From Asparagopsis taxiformis (taxonomy: Eukaryota; Rhodophyta; Florideophyceae; Bonnemaisoniales; Bonnemaisoniaceae), in the NCBI GenBank assembly GCA_030407315.1, contig JALQPE010002243.1:1-64000 (forward strand): DNA of 64,000 nucleotides, read 5' to 3'. The notes beneath the pieces are model-generated. The model was not told the DNA's origin, searched no databases, and saw nothing but the letters and a program-made list of their open reading frames with translations. Within the stretch, counting starts at the first letter, position 1; each line of letters starts with the position of its first letter. Shown piece by piece: positions 1-10,385 of this stretch. Position numbers and translations under genes: made by a program.

Positions 1-887
1 TTCGTTATGCCCGCGTGGCAGGACACCGTTGTGTCGTTCCGTGGTTGCCGTACGTGGCTACCGCGTTCGGCGTCGTGCCTCACGATGGCGATACGGTTCG
101 CCGTCCGTCGTCGCGGCCTCGTTGGCTCGTCGTTCGCACGCTTTACTCGCGCGCTTCGTGCGCTGAGACCCGTTGGTCTAATTCGTCGGCTAACGTATAG
201 CTTCGTTCCGCTTCGTGCGGGGAGTTTCGTAATGAGGCCGTTGCCATCTTCGTTGGGGACGCGTCCGTCCTACGTCGTTTCTCCGCCTTCCGGCGTCACG
301 TTGCCGTTAGCTCGCGAGCTGTTTGGCGTTGACCTCGTTGGTCGATGCGACTCGTTGTCAGCGGCTGTCCACGGGGACGTACGATGGCTCACGTGACATG
401 CCAAAATTACGAAATTTTCGGGGCACGCGTGTCCCGAGATTTGGCCGGATTAGCGCACTGTAATCGGCCCGATTTTTCGTACCGTGCGTCCATGGCCCGC
501 TGGCCCAAGTATAATTTTTCGCGCGAAAAATCTGACGTGTTGTCCGTCCGTGGCCCGTGGTGTCGTCACCTTTGCCCGTGGGACGGTCAACACTGTCGAG
601 CCAGTCGTGGCTCTTCACATCGTGTGAATCGTCCGCGCGTGGACTCGTCGTCCAATCTTTCGTTGGCGCTCGTGCCTCCACCAACGTATGGTGTCGAAAA
701 CGAAAAGAGCGACGGCTCTAGCACGCATCGCGCCCCCCCAACGCAAGGGTGGACGTCCCGGCCACTCGTTGTGCCTTCGCTTCTCGTTCGTGCGGCTCGT
801 CGCCTTCGTTTGTTGCATCGTGCAACGTCGCGCACGCGTGCGCTTAACCCGACGCTCGTGTGCGTTTTCGGGGGCCGTCGTGGCCTT
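1..887 (-). other. Element A region downstream of integrase; no LTR seen
   Basis: This stretch follows the integrase stop of element A. It keeps the same CGT/ACG-rich composition as the rest of the element, so it is probably internal sequence. I found neither the LTR start (TGTAGTATACGTGG on the minus strand) nor a clear polypurine tract. Open frames of 60-220 codons occur on both strands, but such frames are common in this stop-poor, GC-rich composition and none has a recognisable domain. In element C the equivalent place holds a long antisense ORF, and the visible part here is too short to tell whether A has one. Confidence 0.5.
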
Positions 888-3800
888 TCACGTTGTTGCT
901 CGTCGCACGCGTGCGAAGTATCGAGAGACGCTCTCTTCAGATACGTTCCGGCGGGGCTCCCACGTAGGGTTACGATACCCGACCCACTTCACGAGGAAGT
1001 CTAGGGTTCCGTCATCGTTTACGCGATGGTTGAGTAGGTCGTCTACTACATACGCCGGACCGTCGCGGTTCTTGTCGAGGTCTGCCTCGGTGGCATCGTA
1101 TGGCTCCGGCGGGGGCGCGTTCGCCGGCGTTGGCGCGTACGCAACGCGGTCCGAGTTGACACGTTCAACTACGTCTCCTCGTTGGATGACGAACGTTCGT
1201 ACGTCGTTACGTAGTACGCGGAACGGTCCCAACGCGTGGTTGCCGAGCTTCGTGCCCTTCGTGGTCCCGTCCGTCGGGTCGATGAATACGTATTCTCCCG
1301 CGCGGATGTTTCGATTCGAGACACGGACTCGCTTGTCGAAATTTCGTTTATAACGTGCCTGCGCGGCCTTCAGCGTTCGATACGCGTTATCCATCGTTGT
1401 GGCGAGCTCACGAACGTAAGTGGCTCGCCCTCCCCCGTCGGGTAGTTCGCGGTTCGTTACCGACGTGTGTAGCGCCAACGGTGGCGGTGGATTCGTGAGA
1501 ATCAAATCGAAGGGCGTCGTGCCCGTGCTCGAATGCACATGCGTGTTGTACGCAAACGTTAACGCCGATGCGTATCGATCCCAGTCGTTCTGGTTTTCGT
1601 TCACGTAATTGCGCAGCATCGCCAGGATCGTCCTGTTGTAGCGCTCCACTGCCCGTTCGTTTGGGGGTGGTACGTCGACGTAAAGACGTTCGTTCACGCC
1701 GATTTCGTTGCAGACGCGCTGGAAAAACTTAGCAGCGAACTGCTTTCCGTTGTCGCTTATGAGCGTCCGTGGGGGTCCATACGAGAAGACCCACGCGTTG
1801 ACGAACGCGCTCGCCACGTTGGCGGAATCGATATTTCGTAGAGGTACGACTCTAGTCAGCTTCGTGAAGCGGTCCGTTATCACGAGGATAAATCGGTTAC
1901 CACGCGTGGTCTTCGTAAGCGGACCTAGTATGTCGATACATAGGTCTCGCAGCGGCTCCGTAGCCGGAAATAAACGTAACGGGTTCGTCCGTTTGCGAAG
2001 CTTCACGCGGTTCTTCGCACATCCAACGCAGTTTCGTACCGTTGCGTGGATGTCGGCGGCCATCGCGGGCCAGTAGTACGTCCTCCGTAGGGTGTAGTAC
2101 ATACGCGTTTGTCCGGGGTGTCCAGCGAGGACGTGGTGGTGCGTTAACTCCAGCAGCCGCGGCCGCAACGAAGCCGGCACAACGATTTGTGTACGTTCCT
2201 CGTCGTGAGGGTTCCGGCGTCGGAGTAGGCCATCGTGGCCTTCGAAGAATGCAGCGTCCTGCGTCTCGGACTGTCGTGTCAGTATCGTTTGACAGAACGC
2301 GTCCTCGCGTTGAGCTTCGATAAGCTCGTCCCTCGTAATGGGAAGCTGGACGTCAGCTGGTGGCACGCGTGCCGAATCGTCTTCGGCAGCGCGCTGTTCG
2401 TCGAGGAAATCCGGTTCCTCGTCGAGAACGTCATCGAGCGTCGCGTCGCGGTTGAACTCGAAGCCATCGTGGCCAGCCGTCGTGGCCGATGTTCGTTCAT
2501 CACGAGTCTCGTTCGACGGGTCGTCGTGACCCCTGGCATTCGTTGCCTTTTTACGTACGGACGTCGTTCGTCCTTGCCCATTTCGTGTGGGTTGTCGCCG
2601 ACTGCGAGTCGTCACGAGGACTGCGTCCCCGTACGATGGTACGTCATCGTCGACGGGTCGACCGTCGTCATACGTAGATATCACGCGTGATAAAGCGTCA
2701 GGTACCTGGTGCACGCGCCCAGGCCTGTACGTAACTTCGAAATCGAATTCGGCAACGCGTAGCCTCCATCGTAGTAGTCGTCCGGACGCGTCCGTTAACG
2801 TCATCAGCCAACGTAAGGCTTCGTGATCCGTACGTACGGTAAATCGCTGACCCTCTACGTAGGGTCGGAGCGACGTTATCGCCCAGACGACGGAGTAGCA
2901 CTCGCGCTCCGTTGCCGAGTAACCGCGTTCGGTTTCGTTGAGGGTCTTCGACCAGTACCCAATCGGCACCCATTCGTTGGGCTTGTCCTCGTTCTGCTGC
3001 TGGAGCAACGTAGCTCCCAGCTGATACGCCGACGCGTCGGTATCGATCATGAACGGACGTCCCGCCTTCGGAAGGTGCAATACTGGTGGCGACACCAGTA
3101 TTGTCTTCAACGTTTCGAACGCATTCGTTTGCGCGTTAGTTGGATTCGTCCAATCGGGGGAGGCGTCCTTCTTCAACATCGTGTTGAGTGGCCGAGCGAT
3201 CTCGGCATACGCCTTTACGAAACGGCGGTAAACGTTGGCCGCGCCCAAAAACGATCGACATTGCGTCTTGTCGCGTGGGAACGTAGCCGTACGAAAGGCT
3301 TCCTTGTTCCGTGCTGCGACGTGCAGCTTCCCTGGGGTAATCACGTGCCCCAGGTAGTCAACTCGTGGTTGAAAGAACGAGCACTTCGTGAGCTTTAACG
3401 TTACTCCCGCTGCGCGTAGCAGGGAAAGCACCTGGTCAACGTGACCCAGGTGAGACTCGAGGTCTTTCGAAAAGACGATTACGTCGTCTAAGTAGACCAG
3501 GCACGATTGCCAACGTACTCCGGAGAGGATGATGTCCAACGTCCGCTGAAACGTAGCGGGGGCATTTCGTAGCCCGAATGGCATTCGCACGTAGCGATAC
3601 GTTCCCATGAAAGACGTAACGTTGTCTTATCACGGTCCTCGGCGGAGACGGGCACTTGCCAGTAACCGGCGTTACAATCGAGTGTCGTGAAGATGGCGGC
3701 GTCGCCCAACGAATCGAGGCAGTCTTCCATACGAGGAAGCGGGTACGAATCAGCGATCGTTTTCGCGTTCAAACGTCTGTAGTCGACACAGAAACGTAAG

Positions 3801-5444
3801 GATCCGTCCTTCTTCGGCACCAACACGATTGGTGACGCCCATTCGCTGGACGCGGGTTCGATAACCCCTTCGTTGAGCATCTTCGTGATCTGCTCCTCGG
3901 CTATCGTACGTAGAGCCGGACCCTGACGATAGGGCATTGAACGTATGGGCCGCGTGCCCGGTTCGAGTTCGATTCGATGCTCCGTAGCATTGATTTCGCC
4001 GAGGCGTCCGCTCGTCCACATTGACGAATGTGTAGCTAGCATCTCGTTGATGCGCTTTCGTAAATCCTCGTCGTCGAGGTGCGACAAATCGATTGTCGAC
4101 TGCCAATCCGTGGCGGGGTCGTTCCCCTTTTCGTTGACCAACGGGTCTGGCGTTGCGTCGCCCAACCCGTTCGTAGTTGTCCGCGTCGTCGCGTCGTCGC
4201 GTCGACTAGCGGTAGGTTCAAAACCTTCGCGAGGGCTTCGCCGCCCTCACGCTTGAGTGGGACGATTCCCAACGGGGAGCGTACCGCGTACGCAATCGTC
4301 GCGCCTTTCGGCAATTCGCGGTCCTTCTTCGTGAAGTTCGACACGATAATAGAGAACGTCTCTCTCGGTCCTACGTCGACCACTCCGTTGGCTATGCGCA
4401 GCCCATGCCGGAATTGCACCGACGCTTTCGGCCCGAGGAACACGAGTCCGGTCGCATCCGTCGTCACGTTGACGGTCCGTTGCGACATCGCCGGTACACG
4501 CGTGTACTTCGTCAGGCGAACCGAGAACGTTCGGCTCGGCCTATTCGAGGCCGCGTTACGCTCGCGGCGTTCGGGTGTTCCACGTTTGGATTCGTCTCTT
4601 CCCCCTCCTCGTACGGAGTCGTCGTATCGCCCTCCGCGATAATGGGTATCGTATCCCCCCGATGGAGGTCGATTGTCTGCGCTCGACAGCGTATAGCATC
4701 GACATGCTTCGACATGAACGACGTACCCATTATAACGGGAACAGCCAGCGTGTTGGCTACGAAGAATTTTACGCGGAACAGCGAGTTCCCCAACCTGACA
4801 CGAAGCAGGATGGCGCCTTCGATAGGCAAACGTCGCCCGTTGGCGTCTCCGAGCTTCGGCAGCTCTTCGTCACGTAGACAGCGGTCGACCCAGTCGTAGG
4901 GTAGTAAACTTGTTCGTATCAAGTTGTAGCCGCTGCACGTATCCATCGCGATGGTAATCGCCCTCATCACGTTGAGGTCTAGTCCGATCGTTCCGGACAC
5001 GATATAATGCTTCGACGCAAGTAGGCACGTATGCCCGTCGAGGACCAACGGTTCGGTCCTGACCGGCGCGCGGTCTACGTCTTCGTTAGCGGTTCGTCGC
5101 TTCGTCGTGTGAGCCCGTATGGCTTCTTTTGCGTCGACACGCTTCGTATAAGCCGCGTGTTTGGCTTTCTCGCGCTCGGAAGCGTCGTGCTTCCGGGTAG
5201 CGCGTCTCGCTCGTCTGCGAGGCTTCCTCTTCGTGTGAGGTTCGTTCGTCCCGTCGGACTTCGTTTCTTCCCCCACGTCGGGTGTCGTGTGACTCGAGTT
5301 GGCCTTCGCGGCCGTGAGCTTTACGTAACTCTCGTTCGTCGGTGAGCCTGCGGAGGACCAATCATCGACGTCGGTCGTCCCCCTTTTACGTAAGGGTTCA
5401 GGCGATGTGGGTGGCTCGTGGCCTACATCGCCTGGTCGTTTCCC
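888..5444 (-). pseudogene. pol: pol of element A (protease-RT-RNase H-integrase-chromodomain), frameshifted
   Basis: Reading leftward, the frame is entered by a -1 shift at 5444-5438. The protease-like segment has MDTCSG in place of the usual DTG. Reverse transcriptase has the YLDD box (LVYLDDVIVFS), RNase H has DTDASAYQLG and RTDHEALRWL, integrase has an HHCC zinc finger (LAGHPGQTRMY) and the SDNG and VERYNR parts of the DDE core, and a chromodomain (FLVKWVGYRNPTWEPR) ends the protein. Compared with element B the frame is broken three times: a 1-nt deletion near 4570, an 8-nt tandem duplication of GTCGTCGC near 4190-4206, and a 1-nt deletion near 3619. The segments are therefore open separately as 4512-5483, 4036-4488, 3488-4165 and 888-3608. 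The longest, 906 codons, covers late RT to the chromodomain. Confidence 0.92.
5399..5444 (-). promoter_or_regulatory. -1 ribosomal frameshift signal, gag-pol of element A
   Basis: On the minus strand the gag frame reads CCG GGA AAC GAC CAG, so the heptamer GGGAAAC (5444-5438) is in the X XXY YYZ phase. After a 3-nt spacer (GAC), CAGGCGATGT (5434-5425) pairs perfectly over 10 bp with ACATCGCCTG (5408-5399) around a 16-nt loop. The gag stop TAG (5425-5423) spans the last stem base and the first two loop bases. Pol is open in the -1 frame from this point. The parts are seen directly; the function is inferred from the known form of -1 frameshift sites. Confidence 0.85.
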
Positions 5445-7828
5445 GGCGCGGGGCCGTTCGACACGTCGTCGTCGTGAGCCCACGAAGCTCGTTCGTCATC
5501 GTGACTCGTTTCCACCTCGAGTGGTGTTTCGTCAGCGGAGGTCGTCACGTAGACTCCGCTGCGGCCATTACGCTGGCCATTTCGTTCGTTCGCCCACGGG
5601 CGGGGGTCACGTCGGTCATTACGAAAGTCGCCGCGGCGCCTGTCGAAGGGCCTTCCCCCGTCACGATTGGGGTTTCGGAGTATCGTAGGCGGCGTGCCGT
5701 ACCTCCGCGGGGTCACGTTCCCTCGCTCATCAGGTCGTTCCTGGTGACGCTTGGCCATTCGTTGGCGGAAGTACTCAGCCTGACGTGGGTTGCTCTTCAC
5801 GTGGAAGAGGTAGTACTTGTACGCGAAAAAGATCCGTTGATCTGGCGTCAGACGCGGACACGTAAACGTCGAGTGGCCATCTTCGCGGCATGACCAACAC
5901 GACAGCGTCCAGTAATCATTCGGGATTACGGAGTGCGCCAATTGCGTCTGCTCGCTCGTGAGCTTCGGCACGTCCTCGCATGGACGGTTCAATCGAGCTT
6001 CGAGCTCGTCCGGCTTTTCGTTTGCCGTTTTCGTATCGTTGGGCGGCGGCCTGTTCGTGAAGAGGATCGCCTCCAAATTCTCGGCAACGTGAACCGCAGC
6101 GAGCGACACGTCGTCGTCGTCCCTCGCGGGGATGTTCGGGTTACCATCGTGGTAACTGGGCTCGCTAGCCCGTTCGTTACGTAAGTACGCGGACTCATCG
6201 TAGTCCGCGAACTTCCTCGACTCGTGGTCGGAAATAGCCAACGTAGGCTTCACCGGAAACCGCACTTTCGGTTTCGCGGCTGACGCGACAGCTGCCGTAC
6301 GTGCACGGAAGGTCGTTCCTTCGGCCGTCGCCAATCGTCTCACAACGGTGAGGTCGTTCCTCTCTCGTTCGGGGAGTGACCGGAGTCGTTCCGTCACGGC
6401 TGCCCGCGTCGAGGGCAGCAAACCACGCACGTAGTGGTGAACGAGGAGTCGATCCGTAAACACGTAGTTACACGCCCGCGTGGCGGTGTCGAGTCTATCA
6501 GCGTACTGATTCTCGTCCTCGTTAGGACTCTGCGTGATCATCGTGACCTTTTCGTAGGCCTCCTGCAGCACGTCGTCTTGCAGGTATCGTTTGATCAACG
6601 CGTTGATTACGTGAGGCCACGAGAACCTCTTCGTCGGATCAGTCGTGATCACGCCAGTCGTACACTGGGAATCGTAGAACCGTCGGGCGTCCCCGTCGAG
6701 GAAGAAGTGCAGCGCACGTACTGCCACTCCCTCGCACACTCCGAGTGTGCTGAACCCATCACGTATTTGGGCGAGGAATCCGAGTAACGTAATCGGATTC
6801 CGGCCGGAGAACGGCTTTAACGTAGGGAAAAGCCCCTCCAGCTCACGTTTGAGCTTATGTACGCTTTGACTCTCGTTCACGTAGAGATGTTCACGTACAT
6901 CGTTAAGTCGGTACATGCGGTACGATACCACGTTCGCAAATGCGTCGAGCATTGTCGTGTGCTCTGCCAACGCGTGGCAAACGGGTCCGAGGGCGTTCCC
7001 TGGTAAGCGTACCGCGTCGGCACGTTCGTTTTCGTGGACTCGCGTGTCCGTCGTGCCGAACGTACCCAGCCACGGAATGTACGTCTCACGTGGCGGGGGA
7101 GCTCTCGTATCGAATTGCGCAGCTCGTGCTGCGTCCGCCGACCGCGCGTGGTCTGGCGTATCGTTAAAACGTAATTGCCTTCGTGGCGTCTCGTTGGGGT
7201 TGGCGATGGCTCGTTGCACTGTCGCCCCCCTTCCGTACGTTGTCGGGGTCGTCGGACCGGGTGTTGGTGGGTATCCTCCCGGAACGGCCGGGGAGGATTG
7301 CGAGTTATAGGCGCGCGAGCCTTGTTCGTAATTCGGATCGCTTCCGCTCGGCGGAGCGGAACGTCCGGCGACGATTTCGTTGAATACTACGACAAACGAG
7401 TCGAGTCTTCCCTCCACGGCGGAGAGGCGGTTTCGTAAGTCTTCGTTTTCCCGTTCGAGGGTCGCTGAGCGTTCACGTAACGCACGAGCTTCGCGCTCCG
7501 AGACTCCGAGTCTCTGCCTTACGGCTTCGTCGACGGCCGCGTCGCTCGCCCTTTCGATGTGACCTCGAAGGTCTTCGTACACTACACGTAGTGCCGTGGG
7601 AGTCACGTTCCCTTCGTTGAGCTGACCGCGCGTTGCGGGGTCCATACTCACGGACTCAAACGGGCTTACCGTACGTGGTAGCTGGCCGATCGCCTCGATA
7701 TCCGGCGGGATAGATCGATCAGTCGCGAAGATCGCTTCTGCTGACAAGGCCACGTCGGCTTCGGCGTCCGCTGACGTTGGCAACGGTTGCCTGGGCGACG
7801 CGCTGGAATTCGACACAGCGTAATTCAT
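5423..7828 (-). CDS. gag: gag of element A, 801 aa
   Basis: This encodes the structural nucleocapsid polyprotein. I chose the ATG at 7828 (MNYAVSN) because it matches the ATG of the sister gag at 55,840. The frame is open for 28 more codons upstream, but without an ATG. An N-terminal coiled-coil-like stretch (EREARALRERSATLERENEDLRNRL) is followed by a capsid-like Retrotrans_gag core with WPHVINALIKRYLQDD and QYADRL. A CX2CX4HX4C zinc knuckle (CWSCREDGHSTFTC) lies near residues 642-655, and the C-terminus is Arg/Asn/Gly-rich. The reading frame is intact. It keeps 36 residues of the capsid core that are deleted in element B. Confidence 0.9.
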   Translation of the reverse strand: MNYAVSNSSASPRQPLPTSADAEADVALSAEAIFATDRSIPPDIEAIGQLPRTVSPFESVSMDPATRGQLNEGNVTPTALRVVYEDLRGHIERASDAAVDEAVRQRLGVSEREARALRERSATLERENEDLRNRLSAVEGRLDSFVVVFNEIVAGRSAPPSGSDPNYEQGSRAYNSQSSPAVPGGYPPTPGPTTPTTYGRGATVQRAIANPNETPRRQLRFNDTPDHARSADAARAAQFDTRAPPPRETYIPWLGTFGTTDTRVHENERADAVRLPGNALGPVCHALAEHTTMLDAFANVVSYRMYRLNDVREHLYVNESQSVHKLKRELEGLFPTLKPFSGRNPITLLGFLAQIRDGFSTLGVCEGVAVRALHFFLDGDARRFYDSQCTTGVITTDPTKRFSWPHVINALIKRYLQDDVLQEAYEKVTMITQSPNEDENQYADRLDTATRACNYVFTDRLLVHHYVRGLLPSTRAAVTERLRSLPERERNDLTVVRRLATAEGTTFRARTAAVASAAKPKVRFPVKPTLAISDHESRKFADYDESAYLRNERASEPSYHDGNPNIPARDDDDVSLAAVHVAENLEAILFTNRPPPNDTKTANEKPDELEARLNRPCEDVPKLTSEQTQLAHSVIPNDYWTLSCWSCREDGHSTFTCPRLTPDQRIFFAYKYYLFHVKSNPRQAEYFRQRMAKRHQERPDERGNVTPRRYGTPPTILRNPNRDGGRPFDRRRGDFRNDRRDPRPWANERNGQRNGRSGVYVTTSADETPLEVETSHDDERASWAHDDDVSNGPAPGNDQAM

Positions 7829-7913
7829 AGACCGTCGTCTGTAGCGTAGCACGTAGCTTTTCGTTAACGTAAAAGAGCTCAACCTCGTTGGTTGTCGTAA
7901 TGCTCGTAGCAAC

Positions 7914-7931
7914 TTCTAGGTCGAGAGACCA
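7914..7931 (-). other. Primer-binding site of element A
   Basis: The minus strand reads TGGTCTCTCGACCTAGAA, one nucleotide after the LTR end. TGG is the expected complement of a tRNA 3' CCA. The same 18 bases follow the LTRs at 14,225, 43,552, 55,742 and 61,330. The implied primer tRNA would end in ...CGAGAGACCA; I could not assign it to an amino acid. Confidence 0.85.
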
Positions 7932-7932
7932 G

Positions 7933-8595
7933 TGTGGAACGATAGTTCGTTAGACTTAGTAGCTGGTACGAGCCAGTGGACACGCTGTCCTTACGAAACG
8001 AAACGAGCAGTCCACCCGCTGGTGTTTGACTGTATTGTTAGAACGGTAGAAGGTAGAGTGGTTAGCGAGTAGACACGAGCGTCACGACGCAACAATCCAC
8101 GCGAGGATTACGTTAGCACACGAGGTGGTACGTCACCGGAGGCGCTCTCGACCAAGCCCGGAGGCACTACACGCAATCAGCCTTACGTGCGGCGATGGGT
8201 AGGGAGTACGCAGCTCGACGGAGACGAAGCCTCGTTAGGCCAAACGTAAACGTAAACGTAGAAGTCAGTCGTAGACTAGAGCCGTTGCTCGATCGTTGTC
8301 TTGTCCCCTTTCCCTCCCGGCACGATGCCAATACCTATATGGCCACGATGGCATCGCTTTACAGTGTAAACACTGCTCGTAACGTCCCCGAATGGGAAGG
8401 GACCTTGTGGGTCACACGTAGGGACCTGTTGGTCCGTTGGCCGTTGCCAATACGTTCGTTGCACACGTGTGCAGGTTGCGCGCGCGCATGCGCCAGCAAT
8501 GTTCGTTCATTGCCGTCGCCGGTCGTATCCGGCGAAATTCGAATTCCGCGGAAAACGTAAATATTTGCAATTTCGGAATTGCCACGTATACTACA
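7933..8595 (-). repeat. 5' LTR of element A (663 bp)
   Basis: The minus-strand sequence starts TGTAGTATACGTGG and ends CGTTCCACA, with terminal TG...CA dinucleotides, one base before the primer-binding site. It aligns along its length with the split LTR of element B (42,617-42,867 plus 55,330-55,740; 662 bp). A CCATATAGG segment, corresponding to CTATATAGG in B, is a candidate TATA region. A run of three AACGTA-like repeats at 8244-8260 shows the family's ACGT bias. The host base block next to the LTR start is 8596-8600. Confidence 0.88.
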
Positions 8596-9112
8596 ATTAG
8601 CATAAATTTATATATTGCAATGCAGATTCACTGCTCGCTTGCAACATGAAAATTATAAAATTTCTCCCACACTGCTGTTTCCTAGCCGCCCACATCCACG
8701 TGGCCCGCTTTGACTGCCTGCCAAGTGTGCTCAGAGCATGCAATGACGTCATCGATATATACCGTCCAAATCATCACTGGAAGCGCGGACTCCTCGTCCA
8801 GGAAAGTGCGCCATTTTTCCTACTCCTCGCCTCACCCTTTTCTTTAGGCCCCATATGCTAGTGTTTTTCCTATATTTCTGTAGTGATGACGTCATTATAG
8901 ACTAGAGAAGGCGATAGAAGATACAATAATTTTGCGCCTGTTCTGCCAGGTCATGTGCTTCAAAGCGTAATTCGCACCCTAGGTATCGTTTTTCTGGGCC
9001 TCCCATCGCACCGCTCCGTTTCAAATTCATCCCTCTATTGTTCTCCTACACGTCATTTCCGCCCGCAGAGTGCTACTTAAACGACAGATTCTGGAAATCC
9101 CTGTTTCCATCT
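8596..9112. other. Intergenic, no gene recognised
   Basis: This lies between the outer edge of the LTR of element A and a foldback repeat. It is AT-richer than the element. It contains a palindrome TGATGACGTCAT near 8884 and no convincing reading frame. Confidence 0.4.
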
Positions 9113-9251
9113 TCATATCCGTCGGAGACAAAGCAACAACTTGTGCTGTGGAAGCAGTATAGATCATCTATACTGCTTCCAAAGCGTAAGCTGTAGATCA
9201 TCAATACTGCTTCCAAAGCAAAATTTGTTGCTTTGTCTCCGACGGATATGA
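9113..9251. repeat. 139-bp foldback repeat
   Basis: The left end (TCATATCCGTCGGAGACAAA..., from 9113) is the exact reverse complement of the right end (to 9251) over about 27 bp. The arms continue inward: GGAAGCAGTATAGATCATC on the left has two partners, one at 9162-9180 and one at about 9205-9225. The unit can therefore fold in two alternative ways. It resembles a miniature foldback transposable element; no target duplication was clear. Confidence 0.7.
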
Positions 9252-9260
9252 ACCATGATG

Positions 9261-9544
9261 GTACGTTTCCACAACTCACGCCACTAACCCAGTTTTCTAT
9301 TTGTTTTCTCTTTCTCAGGTTTCCAGTCGGTGAGTGTTCCACTTCTACTTTCATTTTTCTTTCTCTCTTACCACTTCTCCACTACTTTTCTTTCTGCCTG
9401 TGAGTACATATCTCAATTGGGATGCAATGGTATTTGTTAAGGTACGTTAGTCTCCTAATCACATCAATTTCCCTCTCCAATTCAACGTCACTAACTTGTT
9501 TTCCTTTCTCTACATCATTTTTTCTTCTTCTCTTCATTTCCTAG
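9261..9544 (+). other. Two intron-like segments (possible spliced transcript)
   Basis: Segment 9261-9318 runs from GTACGT through a CCACTAACCC branch-like motif to a pyrimidine-rich TTTCTCAG end. Segment 9442-9544 runs from GTACGT through GTCACTAACTT to a pyrimidine-rich TTTCCTAG end. Matching donor, branch and acceptor motifs also occur at 12,494-12,732. The flanking pieces are short and I could not assemble a recognisable protein. 9545-9965 shows no further gene. Confidence 0.35.
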
Positions 9545-9965
9545 CTTATTCATGCAGCTTAATCAGTTGATAGATTTGTAGACTTTTCTAGTAGTTTTAG
9601 TTTTACTCGTCGGAATAGTGTTAGTTGTAGTAGCATTTTTAACACAGGGATTTTTATTCTCAATGTAGCCTGCGCAAATAAACAAATCCAGAGTGAAGCT
9701 TCCCATATCGCACCCTCTTAGATTGCTACCTATCCTACCGCGTATACCTCTCGCTAGCTCATAGTCACTACGAAATAAACATTCCTAACCGTACTATTCT
9801 GTCCATTCCCACATGAATACCGTCCATGCCCCATCCTCATAGCACTAGAACTGCCCCCCCCCTCTACCCCAAAAAGATGCCCACGACCGCGTGACGCTCC
9901 ATCTCATCAACCACTCCCAGACACCGAATTTTACTATATCAGGACACTACTTTTACTGTCTACTC

Positions 9966-10385
9966 GTGCTGCCCAGGGCAGCACAAAATACTGTCTATCG
10001 GTGCTGCCCAGGGCAGCACAAAGTACTGTCTACAGGTACTGCCCAGGGCAGCACAAAGTACTGTCTACAGGTACTGCCCAGGGCAGCACGAAATACTGTC
10101 TACAGGTACTGCCCAGGGGAGCACAAAGTACTATCTACAAGTACTGCCCAGGGCAGCACAAAGTACTGTCTACAAGTGCTGCCCAGGACAGTGAAAATCA
10201 CTGTCTCCAGGTACTGCCCAGGACAGTGAAAATCACTGTCTCCAGGTACTGCCCAGGACAGTGAAAATCACTGTCTCCAGGTACTGCCCAGGACAGTGAA
10301 AATCACTGTCTCCAGGTACTGCCCAGGACAGTGAAAATCACTGTCTCCAGGTACTGCCCAGGATAGTGAAAATTACTGTCTCCAG
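9966..10385. repeat. Tandem array, 12 copies of a 35-bp unit in two subtypes
   Basis: Units start every 35 bp from 9966 to 10351. Units 1-6 share CTGCCCAGGGCAGCAC plus AAAGTACTGTCTAC, with minor variants. Units 7-12 share CTGCCCAGGACAGTGA plus AAATCACTGTCTCC. Both subtypes can fold on themselves, for example GACAGTGA-AAA-TCACTGTC. The subtypes are blocked six and six rather than mixed, which suggests two rounds of local expansion. There are no spacers. A frame through the array is open only because the repeat lacks stops. Confidence 0.93.

Larger units (their letters stand above)
1..8595 (-). mobile_element. Element A: Ty3/gypsy chromovirus, minus strand, 3' end outside the window
   Basis: Read on the minus strand, the order is LTR (8595-7933), primer-binding site (7931-7914), gag, a -1 frameshift signal, then pol with protease, reverse transcriptase, RNase H, integrase and a C-terminal chromodomain. 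This order and the chromodomain place it among Ty3/gypsy chromoviruses (Metaviridae-type LTR retrotransposons). The 3' LTR is not seen between 1 and 887, so the element runs off the left edge. It is a close sister of element B at 42,617-60,541, which lies in the opposite orientation. Pol carries three frame breaks relative to B plus a scrambled integrase motif, so this copy is probably not autonomous. The sequence is very rich in ACGT, TTCGT and ACGAA. Confidence 0.93.

Noticed and set aside
1..1353. Plus-strand frames of 129-221 codons antisense to element A
   Set aside because: They lie on GC-rich, stop-poor sequence, overlap in several frames and show no domain. Only the region beyond the integrase (1-887) could hold an antisense gene, and too little is visible.
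9891..10264. Open frames through the 35-bp tandem array
   Set aside because: The unit length is not a multiple of three and no frame of the repeat contains a stop, so the frames are a by-product of the repeat.
9966..10385. CRISPR-like array
   Set aside because: Units are contiguous with no unique spacers, in a eukaryotic sequence.
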